Shown here one piece after another: positions 40,843 through 50,746 of a stretch of DNA of 64,000 nt; position 1 is the stretch's first letter; every line of letters begins with the position of its first letter. The translations under genes and the position numbers were made by a program. Origin of the DNA: Halolamina pelagica (GTDB lineage: Archaea > Halobacteriota > Halobacteria > Halobacteriales > Haloferacaceae); NCBI RefSeq assembly GCF_001307315.1, contig NZ_LGUC01000001.1, forward strand, positions 1,426,001 to 1,490,000, written 5' to 3'. Under the pieces are notes generated by a model. That model ran no database searches. It was not told where the DNA came from and was given only the letters and a program-made list of their open reading frames with translations.

Positions 40843-41633
40843 CTAGGGGCTGTACGTTGCCGCCACGTCGTCGAGGCGATCGTGGCGCTCGACGGTGTGG
40901 GGCGCGGTCAACGGCGAGACGCTGATCTTCCCGTCGATGACCGCGCGTCGGTCCGTGCCGTTCTCGTCGGGGATGTCGCCGTTCTGCATGCGCTGCCAGA
41001 CGCGGTCCTCGAGTCGGATCGCGTCCCCGTCGAAGTCGGCGGTCATCGCGTACAGCGGCGAAGGGTCGGTGACGACCATCGGCGGCCGCGCCACGGAATC
41101 GTCCGGCGCGGGCGCGTTGACGTTGAGGTAGTCGACCTGCTCGAACACGCCGGTGTCGAGCGACCGTTCCACCAGATACGCGGCGGCCTCGCTGGCGCCG
41201 GTGTACGCCTCCTTCGGCGGCGTGATCTCCTCGAAGTCCTCGTCGCCGTCGGTGGGACGTACTGGGAGACCGCCATCGCCGGCACGTCGAAAAACGCCGC
41301 TTCGACGGCCGCCGAGACGGTGCCGGACCGACCCATCACGTAGGCGCCGAGGTTCGCGCCCTTGTTACAGCCGGCGACGACCATGTCCACGTCGGGACAG
41401 AGCGCCTCGATGCCGGCGATGACGCAGTCGACCGGCGTCCCCTCGACGGCGTAGCCGAGGTCGTACTCATGGACCGTCGCCTCGAAGGAGCGGGCCCGGC
41501 CAACCGCGCTTTGATTCGAGTACGGCGCGACGGCGATTGGGTCTCCCACCTCCTCGAGAGCCTCGTAGAGCGCCCGGAACCCCGGGCTCTCGATCCCGTC
41601 GTCGTTGGTCACCAGAATGCGTGGTTCGCTCAT
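40843..41633 (-). CDS. surE: 5'/3'-nucleotidase SurE (frameshifted)
   Basis: A 263-residue metal-dependent nucleotidase. ILVTNDDGIESPGFRAL is the N-terminal metal site, SNQSAVGRA the second motif and VAGCNKGANLGAYVMGRSGTV the third. The frame breaks after AVSQYV. Restoring one G at 41254-41256 gives VPTDGDEDFEEIT and joins the C-terminal half (LDTGVFEQVDYLNVNAPAP). It dephosphorylates nucleoside monophosphates, often in stress. Confidence 0.93.
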
Positions 41634-41678
41634 GCCCGCCGATGGGGCGGAACCGCGGTTAAGCGGTTCGACTCCGAA

Positions 41679-42491
41679 TCAGCGCTGGTCCTCGCCGTCG
41701 AGGATGGCGCCGAGATCGGCGAGCGAGTCGACGACGAAATCCGGGGTGACGGCGGACCGCTCGACCCGCGACGAGTCGCGAACGCCGGACCGCACGAGCA
41801 CGGTCGTCATCTCGTCGGCGCCCAGCGCGATGTCGGTGTCGAGGCGGTCGCCGACGACCAGGCAGTCGGCGGGGTCGCAGTCCAGCCGGTTCAGCGCCAA
41901 CTCCCGGGTGATGCCGTGGGGCTTTCCGAGTACGGCCTCCGGCTCGCGCTCGACGGCACCCGCGACGGCGGCGATCATCGCCCCCGAGCCCGGCACGTCG
42001 CCCTCCGCGGCGGGGATGACGGCGTCGGGGTCGGTCCCCACGACGGGGAGATCCTCGGTCCGGATGGTCCGGACGGCGGTGGTGAGCGTGTCGTAGTCGA
42101 ACTCCCGATCGATCGACACCACTGCCACGTCGACGCCGCGTTCGGGGTTGCCGTGTCGACCCGCGACCACCACGTCGAACCCCGCGCTCGCCAACTGATC
42201 GCGGAGGCCGCGCTCGCCGACGAGATACACGGTCTCGCCGGGGTGGTGGCGCCCCAGATACGAGACCGTGCTCGCGCCCGCAGTGAGGATCTCGTCCGGG
42301 GCGGCGTCGACGCCCGCGCGTCGGAGTTTCTCGGCGTACGCTGTCGGCGGCCGGGTGGGGTTGTTGGAGACGAACAGCCGCGGGACCGCCCGCGACTCGA
42401 GTGCTGCCAACCCTTCGGCGGCGCCCGGGAGTTGCTCCTCACCGCGCACTACGGTCCCGTCGACGTCGAGGATCGCCCCCTGATACGCCAT
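41679..42491 (-). CDS. HAD superfamily IIA phosphatase, NagD-like
   Basis: A 270-residue hydrolase. GAILDVDGTVVRGEE holds the nucleophile Asp, LFVSNNPTRPP motif II, GKPHGITREL the motif III Lys and VVGDRLDTDIALGADEM motif IV. The C2-type cap between motifs II and III identifies class IIA. Related enzymes act on nucleotides or 4-nitrophenyl-phosphate-like substrates; the physiological one is unknown. It starts at the ATG at 42491. Confidence 0.92.
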   Translation of the reverse strand: MAYQGAILDVDGTVVRGEEQLPGAAEGLAALESRAVPRLFVSNNPTRPPTAYAEKLRRAGVDAAPDEILTAGASTVSYLGRHHPGETVYLVGERGLRDQLASAGFDVVVAGRHGNPERGVDVAVVSIDREFDYDTLTTAVRTIRTEDLPVVGTDPDAVIPAAEGDVPGSGAMIAAVAGAVEREPEAVLGKPHGITRELALNRLDCDPADCLVVGDRLDTDIALGADEMTTVLVRSGVRDSSRVERSAVTPDFVVDSLADLGAILDGEDQR

Positions 42492-42537
42492 ACCCCTGCT
42501 ACGGCGGCGACCACCAAAAACAGCCGGCTCGGTGTGA

Positions 42538-42984
42538 CTACTCGACGGGGATCTCGACGGCGTCTCGCCCGGTATCGGCCTCGTCGCTTGAGTGGGGGAA
42601 CAGATCGTCGATCGCCGCCTCGACGTTCCACTTGTTCGCCTTGAACACGGCGTCGAACACCGGGCCCACCACGGGGATCGATCCGCCGACGGCGTCGGCG
42701 CTGATCCGGGCCAGCATGCCGAGCAGCGTCGTGAACGACACGCCGAGCCGGGCTGCTTCCACCACGATGTACAGCGAGATCCCCGCACTGAGCGCGTCGC
42801 CGACCCCGGGGAGCATCGAGAGCAGGGGATCGACGCCGATCCGGTACTCGATAACCGGAATTTCGACCGACTCGTCGAGCACCATCGCCACGGTGCGCAT
42901 CCGTTCGAGCGCCGCACGGTCGACTGACTCGGGCACGTCGGCCGGGTCGATACCGTCGAACGCCGCGGCGATCTCGTCACCCAT
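42538..42984 (-). CDS. DUF4112 membrane protein, longer paralogue
   Basis: A 148-residue protein. YRIGVDPLLSMLPGVGDALSAGISLYIVVEA and GGSIPVVGPVFDAVFKANKWN give the two P-V/G-V-G modules of DUF4112, about 30 residues longer at each end than the copy at 35039. It is downstream of nothing on its strand and convergent with none, so probably monocistronic. Function unknown. Confidence 0.85.
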   Translation of the reverse strand: MGDEIAAAFDGIDPADVPESVDRAALERMRTVAMVLDESVEIPVIEYRIGVDPLLSMLPGVGDALSAGISLYIVVEAARLGVSFTTLLGMLARISADAVGGSIPVVGPVFDAVFKANKWNVEAAIDDLFPHSSDEADTGRDAVEIPVE

Positions 42985-43070
42985 GCATCGGTATACGCGG
43001 TTGACGGGGGAAAACGCTGTGGCGGGCCGGTGCCGCCGTGAGTTAAACCCCGTCGGCTCGAAGAGGGTGT

Positions 43071-43730
43071 ATGAGCACGCTCGAAATCGTCGATCGCTGG
43101 GACGGTGGGATCAGTTGGACGCTGGCGGAGGAGCTCGACGGCATGCACCGGACCAGCCACGCGATCGAGACGGAGGCGGGCGTCTGGGTGATCGACCCCG
43201 TCGACGCCCCCGGGCTCGACGACGAACTCGCCACACTGGGCGACGTTGTGGGGGTGACACTGCTGCTGGACCGTCATAAACGGGACACGGCAGCGGTCGC
43301 CGAGCGCCACGACGTTCCGGTGTCACTGCCGAAGGCGCTCACGGGCGTCGCCGACGAACTGGACTGTGAGACGACTGTGTACAGCCGCACGCTCCCGGAC
43401 ACTGAGTTCCAGACGATCACCGTGGTTGACAACCGGCTCTGGCACGAGGTGGCGCTCTACGACCGCGACCGCGGGACGCTGATGGTTCCCGAAGCCGTCG
43501 GCTCGGTCGACTTCTTCACGACCGACGTGGAGCGCCTCGGCGTCCATCCGGCGCTGCGGCTGTTCCCGCCGCGGACGGCGCTGGGGTCGCTCTCGCCGGA
43601 GCGCGTGCTCGTCGGCCACGGGCCGGGTGTGTTCGATGACGCCGCCAACGCGCTCCGTGTCGCGCTGGCTCGATCGCGAAAGAGTGCGCCGAAGTACTAC
43701 ACCGGCCTGCTGCTGTCGCCGCTGCGGTAA
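43071..43730 (+). CDS. Haloarchaeal protein with degenerate metallo-beta-lactamase-like fold
   Basis: A 219-residue soluble protein. WVIDPVDAPGLDDELATLG, then VTLLLDRHKRDTAAVAERHD and VLVGHGPGVFDDAANALR resemble the strand-loop order of metallo-beta-lactamase proteins, including an LDRHKRD in place of the HxHxDH motif and a late GHG. Because the full metal site is missing it may be a non-hydrolytic member. No partner is evident from context. Confidence 0.7.
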   Translation: MSTLEIVDRWDGGISWTLAEELDGMHRTSHAIETEAGVWVIDPVDAPGLDDELATLGDVVGVTLLLDRHKRDTAAVAERHDVPVSLPKALTGVADELDCETTVYSRTLPDTEFQTITVVDNRLWHEVALYDRDRGTLMVPEAVGSVDFFTTDVERLGVHPALRLFPPRTALGSLSPERVLVGHGPGVFDDAANALRVALARSRKSAPKYYTGLLLSPLR

Positions 43731-43790
43731 GGCTCCCCAGATTCGGGAATACCAAACTACAACTACGCGACCCCCGGATCCCGGACCGAG

Positions 43791-44551
43791 ATGAGTCGGC
43801 TGCAGCTCACCCATATCCAGATCGACAACTACGGCCCGTGGACCGTTGAACCCGAACCCCGCCGGGAGATGGACCTCCAGACGCTCCAGTCCCGGCTATT
43901 CGCGGACATCGCGCAGTTCGTCGGCTCCCGCGACGGCTACGCCTTCTTCACCCGTTTCGACAACATGGTCGCCGTCACGAACGGCCTCGACGAGGCGGAC
44001 CACGAACTCCTCCAGGAGTCGATCGGCAACCGCTACCCGATCTCGGTCAGTCTCGGCACCGCCGTCGATTCGGTGCCGATCGAGGCCCTCGAGGGCGCGA
44101 CCGAGCGCGTGCAGGAGGCCGGCAGCGCCCAGGATCGCGGCCGCCGCGAGGTCCTGGCCGGCGACTACCGCCCCCGGAGGCCGACGACGTCGCGATCGCG
44201 CACTTCGACGTGAACGACGCGACCGGGAAGTACACCGACCGCCTGAACGAGTTCGACTCGTTCATCCGAATCGAGCAGGCCTACGCCAGCCTGATGCGGT
44301 ACATGCGTGAGGCGCACGGTGCGCTCTCCTTCTTCGTCGGCGGGGACAACGTGATCGCGGTCGTCCCGCAGATGAGCGAGGCGGAGTACGGCGCGGCGAT
44401 CGATCACGTCAGCGAGGACGCCGACGTGGAGCTCAAGGTCGGTGTCGGCCACGGTCCGACCCCGCACGACGCCGGAATCGCCGCGAAGCACGCGCTCGAA
44501 GACTGTCGATACGACGGGACTCGGGTCGAGTTTGCGGGCGGCGAGCATTGA
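43791..44551 (+). CDS. GTP cyclohydrolase III (frameshifted)
   Basis: A 253-residue archaeal GTP cyclohydrolase III/IIa. HIQIDNYGPWTVEPEPRRE and the GGDEF-like RDGYAFFTRFDNMVAVTNGL are diagnostic. The second half repeats the fold (FFVGGDNVIAVVPQMSEAEY). It forms 2-amino-5-formylamino-6-ribosylaminopyrimidinone phosphate, the first step to F420 and riboflavin in archaea. Restoring one C at 44171-44175 joins AGDYRP to PEADDVAIAHF. Confidence 0.93.
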
Positions 44552-44624
44552 GGCCGGTTTTGCCGCTGTCGTCGTTGAACGGGGGAGTCTGCCCTGCCGA
44601 TCACCTCACGCGGGCGCCCCAGAG

Positions 44625-44798
44625 CTACGCGCTCGTCAACAGGAGATATCCAACGAGAGTGAGTGAACAGAGTAGCGTCACCAGGTACACCGCGAAACGT
44701 CGCTGGTCGGTGCCAGTCACCGCTTTGGAGAGGATGCGCACGATACCGGCGAGTGCGAGCATCACGCCGACCACCAACGCAGTTTCAGCTGGGGGCAC
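44625..44798 (-). CDS. Two-helix membrane microprotein, GTG start
   Basis: A 57-residue ORF. One helix (TALVVGVMLALAGIVRIL), a basic loop (TDQRRF) and a second helix (VYLVTLLCSLTLVGYLLLTS). The basic loop should be cytoplasmic, with both termini outside. It starts at GTG 44796-44798; an internal ATG 36 bp later would shorten the first helix. It is convergent with the cyclohydrolase gene. Function unknown; support comes from hydrophobicity and codon pattern only. Confidence 0.5.
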   Translation of the reverse strand: MPPAETALVVGVMLALAGIVRILSKAVTGTDQRRFAVYLVTLLCSLTLVGYLLLTSA

Positions 44799-44906
44799 GG
44801 CTCTTCACAGCGGAGCAACGACGCCGCGTCGCTTAGCCGTTTTCCCGGGGGCGCTCGGCTGTCCCCTTCCGCAACCGCTTTTTCCGTCGGGCTCTTCGGT
44901 CACGTA

Positions 44907-45815
44907 ATGACTGAGCCGGTACCCGTCGCAGTGCCCCGGAAGGGGCGACCGCTGGAGGCGGTGCTGGAGCGGGTCGCCGCCGTCGCCGACACCGAGAACG
45001 CCGAGGCGACGGTCGATCAGGTGACCTCCGTTCTCCGCTACGAGAAGGCGATCACGAAAGGCAAACAGACTGCCGAGAAGGGGAGCTACGAACGCCTCGT
45101 CGAGTACTCCGACCCGGCCGATCCGTCCGGCCCGGAGTTCACGCTGGTACGGGACGACCGCGAGGGAAAACCGCGGCGGATCGTGTTCGACAGTCTCACC
45201 GTCGAACTCGGCGGCACGGCCGTCCATCTGGTCGGTCGGGAGGAGCCGTTCCGTGCGCTGCGGACCCACGAGTTCGCGCTCGGCTTCGACGCCGCTGATC
45301 TGGTGCTGGAAGAGGTCGTCTCGCTCGGCCCCGAGGGCGTCTCGAACCTCGCGGCTGTCAACGAGCGCATCGACCCGACGGAGTCCGACGTCCGCGTCGT
45401 GACCGGGCTCGGCGACACCGTCTATCACACCCTGCTCGGAACGCCCGAAGTCGTCCCCTCAGGCGGTGAGCTCGATCGGGGGTTCCTCACTACGTACGAG
45501 GGAGCGATGTGTATCTCGCCGCGCTACGAACGGTTGGTGGAAGCAGTTCTGGGGATGGACGCGGTCCGGGGTATCGAGTTCGTCTACCCCGAGAACGGGC
45601 AGGAGGAGGAGGCGGCGATCGCGGAGGCTGGCGTCGGCGTCTACCTCACCGTGACTGGGAACACGGCCCGCGACCACGGGCTCGTGCTGGGCGAGCAGCT
45701 GTTCCCCAGCGAGACTGTGCTGCTTGAGAACACCGCCGAAGTCGACGCCGAGATCGAGGCTGTTCGATCGACCATCACCGGCGGGCTCCGTGAGGAGACG
45801 GAGCTCTGGGCGTAG
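44907..45815 (+). CDS. HisG-like (ATP phosphoribosyltransferase-fold) paralogue
   Basis: A 302-residue protein. VAVPRKGRPLEAVLERV resembles the N-terminus of HisG. RYERLVEAVLGMDAVRGIEFVYPE, then VGVYLTVTGNTARDHGLVLGEQLFPSE match the order of HisG segments for the phosphoribosyl loop (TGSTLRxNGL) with changed residues. The fold is a type II periplasmic-binding-like bilobal domain. It is probably a neofunctionalised relative rather than the biosynthetic enzyme. It is followed by the BtpA gene on the same strand, 48 bp away. Confidence 0.65.
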   Translation: MTEPVPVAVPRKGRPLEAVLERVAAVADTENAEATVDQVTSVLRYEKAITKGKQTAEKGSYERLVEYSDPADPSGPEFTLVRDDREGKPRRIVFDSLTVELGGTAVHLVGREEPFRALRTHEFALGFDAADLVLEEVVSLGPEGVSNLAAVNERIDPTESDVRVVTGLGDTVYHTLLGTPEVVPSGGELDRGFLTTYEGAMCISPRYERLVEAVLGMDAVRGIEFVYPENGQEEEAAIAEAGVGVYLTVTGNTARDHGLVLGEQLFPSETVLLENTAEVDAEIEAVRSTITGGLREETELWA

Positions 45816-45863
45816 CCGTCCCGGAGTCGTCAGAGCTTACCCGGGTCAGTTCGAGGCCCGGCT

Positions 45864-46685
45864 ATGGATCTCGAAGCTACGTTCGGCCACAGCCAGCCTA
45901 TCGTCGGGATGGTCCACCTCGATCCGCTCCCGGGCGCCCCGAAGTTCGACGGCGACCGCAACGCCGTGATCGACCGTGCCCGCACCGACGCACGGGCGCT
46001 CGAAGCTGGCGGCGTCGACGCCGTGATGGTGGAGAACTTCGGTGACGCGCCCTTCTACCCCGACGACGTGCCCAAACACGTCGTCGCCTCGATGACCCGG
46101 GCCGCGGGCGCGGTTGCCGAGGAGGTAGCCCTCCCGGTGGGCGTGAACGTACTCCGGAACGACGCCGCCGCCGATCTCGCAGTCGCCCAGGCCGTCGGTG
46201 CCGACTTCATGCGAGTCAACATCCACACCGGCGCTCGCGTTGCCGACCAGGGGATCATCGAGGGCAAAGCCTACGAGACGATGCGTGAGCGAGACCGGCT
46301 CGGCGCCGACGTGGCGGTGCTCGCCGACCACGACGTGAAACACTCAGCACCGATCGCCGCGGAAGAGTTCACCGCGGAATCGCTCGCCGACAACGTCGAG
46401 CGCGGGCTGGCCGACGCGACGGTCGTCTCCGGGATGGGGACGGGCCACGCCGTCGACCGTGATGAGCTCCAGCAGGCCGCCGACCGCCGGGAGGAGTTCG
46501 GGCTGGACGTGCCGCTGTTCGTCGGGAGCGGCGTTACCGCCGACACGGTCGGGGAGATCCTCTCGGTCGCGGACGGCGTCATCGTCGGCACCGCGCTCAA
46601 GGCCGGCGACGCCTCCGGCGACCCCGTGAGCGAGGAGCGAACCCGGGAGCAGGTCGCGGCGGCCGACGAGGTCCGGGAGCACTGA
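45864..46685 (+). CDS. BtpA/SgcQ family TIM-barrel protein
   Basis: A 273-residue protein. IVGMVHLDPLPGAPKF and VMVENFGDAPFYPDDVPKHV are the family signatures. GVNVLRNDAAADLAVAQAVG, and later FVGSGVTADTVGEILSVADG, complete a (beta/alpha)8 barrel with a phosphate-binding end. BtpA is linked to photosystem I stability in cyanobacteria, but archaeal members have no known role; a sugar-phosphate or nucleoside activity is inferred. Confidence 0.9.
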   Translation: MDLEATFGHSQPIVGMVHLDPLPGAPKFDGDRNAVIDRARTDARALEAGGVDAVMVENFGDAPFYPDDVPKHVVASMTRAAGAVAEEVALPVGVNVLRNDAAADLAVAQAVGADFMRVNIHTGARVADQGIIEGKAYETMRERDRLGADVAVLADHDVKHSAPIAAEEFTAESLADNVERGLADATVVSGMGTGHAVDRDELQQAADRREEFGLDVPLFVGSGVTADTVGEILSVADGVIVGTALKAGDASGDPVSEERTREQVAAADEVREH

Positions 46686-46881
46686 CCGTCGTCGACGCAG
46701 TCGCTCACGAGGCTGGCGAACAGGCGGCCCGTCGACGCCCGAGGCGCGTGCCGCACTCCCGCTGACGCCCCGGGGCTGTTCTCAGCGCATCGACGGTCGT
46801 GGCCGCGCTATCCGTGATAAACTCTCGGCTCAGTCCCAAGCTGACGAGACTGGAACCCTGAAAGAAGCCGCTGACGGTGAC

Positions 46882-46962
46882 TTACTTTGGCGAATCCTCG
46901 GCGTCTAGCGCGACGCCGACGGCCCCGAGCGCCGAGTCAAGGTCGGGCTCCCGTTCGCTCAC
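46882..46962 (-). CDS. Possible small ORF overlapping the VOC gene stop
   Basis: From GTG 46962, 26 residues with a natural haloarchaeal acidic composition (SEREPDLDSALGAVGVALDA) run to a TAA at 46882. Its GTG overlaps the corrected VOC stop in a GTGA arrangement. It may be a microprotein, or the visible part of a gene broken by another lost base. The 195 bp between 46686 and 46881 contain nothing I recognise. Confidence 0.3.
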   Translation of the reverse strand: MSEREPDLDSALGAVGVALDAEDSPK

Positions 46963-47599
46963 AGTCCCCCGAGCCGGAGGCGGCCGTGCTCGGGATCTCG
47001 ATCCCCTCGACGGGGATGCCGAGCTCCTCCAGCGCGGCGCGCATGTGTTCGTCCTTCACGTACTCGGCGCCGCTCTCGACGCGGTGGGACTGTGCGTGGG
47101 CCAGCACCTCGCCCCGGCGGTCGTCGGGGATCTCGAACTTGTCGGCGGCGAGTTCGATCGTGAGGCCGTTGTGGTCACGGGTGTACAGCGAGTGGAACGC
47201 GCCGCGGTCGAACTCGTTGTAGCCGTAGCCGTGGTCTTCGAGCCCCTGGGCGATCTCCGGCAGGCGCTCGCCGTCGACGCTGAACGCGAGGTGGTGGACG
47301 CCGCCCATTCCGACGCGCTGGGGGCGGTTGTCGGAGTCCCGATCGTCGGTCACGAAGAACGTGATGATCCGGCCGTCGCCGGCGTCGAAGAACAGGTGCG
47401 TCGCCTCGGGGTTGTCGAGGTTCGGCTGGCGGAGCACCAGCGGCATCCCGAGGATGTCCCGGTAGTACTCGACGGTGTCCGCCTCGTTGCTCCCGATGAG
47501 GGTGATGTGGTCGACGCCGGTGACCCCGACGGGACTGTCGGGTTTCTCGGCGGTGACGGGCACGTCGCTCTCGTCGGCTTGGGTGGGTACGTTGGCCAT
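46959..47599 (-). CDS. Glyoxalase/VOC family dioxygenase-like protein (C-terminal frameshift)
   Basis: A 213-residue vicinal-oxygen-chelate protein. GVDHITLIGSNEADTVEYYRDILG contains the first metal His, GVHHLAFSV the second, and LYTRDHNGLTIELAADKFEI the third ligand Glu; this is a two-module ring-cleaving or glyoxalase-type arrangement. The last few residues are affected by a missing base in the C run at 46966-46970. Correction ends the protein in a Gly-Ser tail at 46959. Uncorrected, the frame ends at 46937. Confidence 0.87.
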
Positions 47600-47688
47600 A
47601 GATAGCGCCTACCAGTTGGTTCTCGCTCCACGGCTAAATCGATTCCCGGACGTTCACCACACCCGGTAACGGCAGTGTTAGCTGCCGT

Positions 47689-48287
47689 TTAGACGCCCAG
47701 CCACTCGTCGTTTCGGACCTCGTAGCCGGTGCCCCGAGTGATCTTCGCCCCCTGCCGGCGCACGTCGCGCGACCCCGGGAGTTTCCCCTTCTCCTCGATC
47801 CGGTCGACGATCCACTCGGTGATCGCGTGAACGCCCTCATCCTCGTCGATGGCGTCGACCGCCTGGAGCGCCCGGATGGTCTTCTCGTAGGCGTCGCGCT
47901 TGCTCGACGAGAACTCCACGTTCGGGATCGTCTCGCTGGCCTCGACGATCCGCTTCATCGCCGACGCCAGCGTCGGTCGCTGGATCCGGCTCCGGATGAC
48001 GTCCGGATCTTCGAACGTCTCGACGTCGGCGTCGGGGAGCAGCTCCCCGACGGCGTACGTCTCCTGCCCCGCCGTGACGCGTCGTTCGCCGACGGCGTCG
48101 ACGACCTCCGCGCCGGTCGCGGGAAAGAAACGGTCTCCAGTTCTTCCTCGATCTCGTCGAGTTCGGCGTCGTCGACGGGCGGCTCGGTCTCGTCGTAGCG
48201 CTCCAGTTCGGCCTGGATCGCTCGCTCACGCTGTCGCCGCTCGGCGTCGTGGGCCTGCTTGTCTCGGCCTTGCTTGTCGTCTGCCAT
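47689..48287 (-). CDS. DUF5789-like haloarchaeal protein (frameshifted)
   Basis: A 199-residue acidic protein. The N-terminal half is highly charged (DDAELDEIEEELETVSFP) and probably helical. After one restored G at 48121-48123 it continues with ATGAEVVDAVGERRVTAG and the conserved RIQRPTLASAMKRIVEASE, then a basic C-terminal region (GKLPGSRDVRRQGAKITRGT). The latter half resembles the DUF5789 family. Possibly nucleic-acid associated; unproven. Confidence 0.75.
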
Positions 48288-48346
48288 ACGTCAACGTACA
48301 AGGCGAGGGAAGATAACCCTGTGCCCGAACTGATGATTTCGGCTAT

Positions 48347-49341
48347 TCAGTCCGTTCGCTCGGAGAGGAAGGCCGAGACGGCGGCTCGGTCGGGGAGTCC
48401 GCCGCGAGCCCCTTCGGCGCGACAGTTCAGCGCCGCCGCGGCTGCGGCGAACTGACCGGCTTCCACGGCGTCGTCGCCGCCGAGCAGCCAGCGTTCGGCC
48501 AATGCCGCAGTGAACGCGTCGCCCGCCCCCGTCGTGTCGACCGCGGCGACGTCGAACGCGACGATCCGGGTCCGCTCGTCGCCGTCGAACAGCGTCGCGC
48601 CGTCGGTACCGAACGTGACCGCCCCCGGCTGCACCCGCGTTCGCGGAGCACGTCGGCGGCCTCGTGGCCCGGGCAATCGAGGTACGACTCCGCGGCGAGT
48701 TCGGCCGTGACGAACAGGTCGGCGATCTCGACCACGCGGTCGATCGTCGCCGGCTCCGTCCCGCGGTCCCGGAGCTCCTCGATCGGTCCCGAGAGGTCGA
48801 ACGCGAGCGCCGGCCCGTTCGGTTCGGCCGCGATCTCGACGATCTCGCTCGTCACTGGGTCCGGCGTGTAGGCTGTCACGAATACGGCGTCGGCGGCGCG
48901 GATCGCGTCGCGATCGGCGTCGTCCAACCGGAGCCGGACTGTCGAGTCCCCCGCCGTCACGATCATCCGCTCGCCGTCCGGGGCGCGGAGGATGACGCAG
49001 TGGGTCGTCGTTCCGGGGCCGCGCCGGAGCAGCGCTGTCGACACCGGGCCGGCGTCGAGATCGGCGAGCACGCGGTCGCCCAGGTCGTCGTCGCCGAGGC
49101 GGGCGAGCAGCGCGCTGTCGCGGCCGAGCCGGGCCACGCCGGTCGCGACGTTGGCACCGACGCCCCCGAAGCGTTCGCTCACCTCGCGGGCGAACGCCCC
49201 GCCGTCTGGGGCGGGCAGGTTCGTCACGCCGTAGAAGCGATCGACCGTCGCTGCACCGACGGCGACGAAGTCGGGATCCGTGTCGGTGTCGGCTGTGGAG
49301 GCGGTGTCGGCTGGCGGAACGTCGTCGCCGGCGTCGCTCAT
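48347..49341 (-). CDS. PfkB-family carbohydrate kinase (frameshifted)
   Basis: A 331-residue ribokinase-superfamily enzyme. RFGGVGANVATGVARLG is the N-terminal substrate motif and DTTGAGDAFTAALAE the C-terminal catalytic signature with its Asp base. The frame breaks near VLRERG. One extra C at 48635-48637 joins it to VQPGAVTFGTDGATLF. The substrate could be a sugar, sugar phosphate or nucleoside and is not evident from neighbours. The start at the ATG at 49341 is preferred over one 33 bp upstream. Confidence 0.88.
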
Positions 49342-49504
49342 ACTCGCGCTCTGTCGCGGCCGCGATAAGTGCACGGCGGTCGACGCGGGGCGTCGCAGTC
49401 GCGCGAATGAGCGAAGGCCTAAGTCGGTGTCGCCCGACTACCGGGAGCGTGAACGACGACACGAACCGACGCGGAAGCGACGGCGAGCGAGGGGGAGCGC
49501 GGCC

Positions 49505-50724
49505 ATGACGGTCTCACTGACCGACGTGCGCGAGGCCCGCGAGCGTATCGGGCGCGTCGAGCGGATGCGCGAGACGCCAGTCAGACAGAGCGCCACGCTG
49601 GGCGAAACCGTCGGCGCCGACGTGTGGCTCAAACTCGAACACTTCCAGAAAACCGGCTCGTTCAAGCCCCGAGGCGCGTACAACTGTATCTGCCAGATCG
49701 CCGAGCGGGGCGAGGCTGATCGCGTGGTCGCCGCCAGCGCGGGCAACCACGCCCAGGGGGTCGCGTTCGCGGCGACGGAGTGCGGGCTCGACTCGCTGGT
49801 GTTCATGCCCGAGACGGCGCCGCAGGCCAAGATCGACGCGACCCGAGGGTACGGGGCGACGGTCGAACTCCGGGGGACACGTTCGCGGACGCGATGGCGG
49901 CGGCCCAGGAGCGCGCCGACGAGCCCGGAGCCGCGTTCGTCCACGCCTACGACGACGCGGACGTGATCGCCGGGCAGGGAACGCTCGGCCTCGAACTGCT
50001 GGAGCAGGTGCCCGACCCCGACACAGTCGTCGTCCCTATCGGCGGCGGCGGGCTGATCTCCGGGGTGGCGACGGCGATGCAGGCCGCCGAGAGTGACGTA
50101 CGCGTCGTCGGCGTCCAGGCCGAGGACGCCGCGACGGCGCCACAGAGCCTCCGGAAGGGCGAACCCGTCGAGAACGAGAACCCCAACACCATCGCCGACG
50201 GCATCGCGACCGGGAGTCTCTCGGACCAGACGTTCGAGATCATCCAGGACCGGGTCGACGAGGTGGTCACTGTCGACGACACCGAAATCGCGAACGCGAC
50301 GCTCTGGCTGCTCGAGCGCACCAAACAGATGGTCGAGGGCGCCGCGGCGGCCTCGGTCGCCCCGCTGCTCTCCGGCGAACTCGACGTCGACGGGACGGTC
50401 GTGCCGCTGCTCTGTGGCGGCAACATCGACATCGCGACGCTCCAGGACGTGCTGACCCGCGCGCTCGTCGACCGGCGTCAGTTCGTCACGATCCGCATCC
50501 GGATCGACGATCGGCCCGGCGTGCTGGGGGAGCTCGCCTCCCTGTTCGGCAAGCACGACACCAACATCCGCGACGTGCGCCACGACCGCTCCGAACAGGG
50601 GCTCCCGGTGGGCGAAGCAGACATCGTCGCCCGGCTGACGACGCCCAGCGAGGCCGCTATCGAGCGCATCGTCGAGGACATCGAAAACGCCGGCTACACG
50701 GTGCGGGACGTGGGCCCGTCGTAG
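49505..50724 (+). CDS. ilvA: Threonine ammonia-lyase (frameshifted)
   Basis: A 406-residue PLP enzyme. LEHFQKTGSFKPRGAYN contains the cofactor Lys, ASAGNHAQGVAFAA the substrate loop, PIGGGGLISGV the phosphate-binding glycines, and a C-terminal ACT domain (VTIRIRIDDRPGVLGELASLF) is the regulatory part. It deaminates threonine to 2-oxobutanoate for isoleucine synthesis or catabolism. One lost G at 49872-49876 breaks the frame between VELRG and DTFADAMAA. Confidence 0.93.
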
Positions 50725-50746
50725 CGGTCTCGCCGCGCCGGACCTC

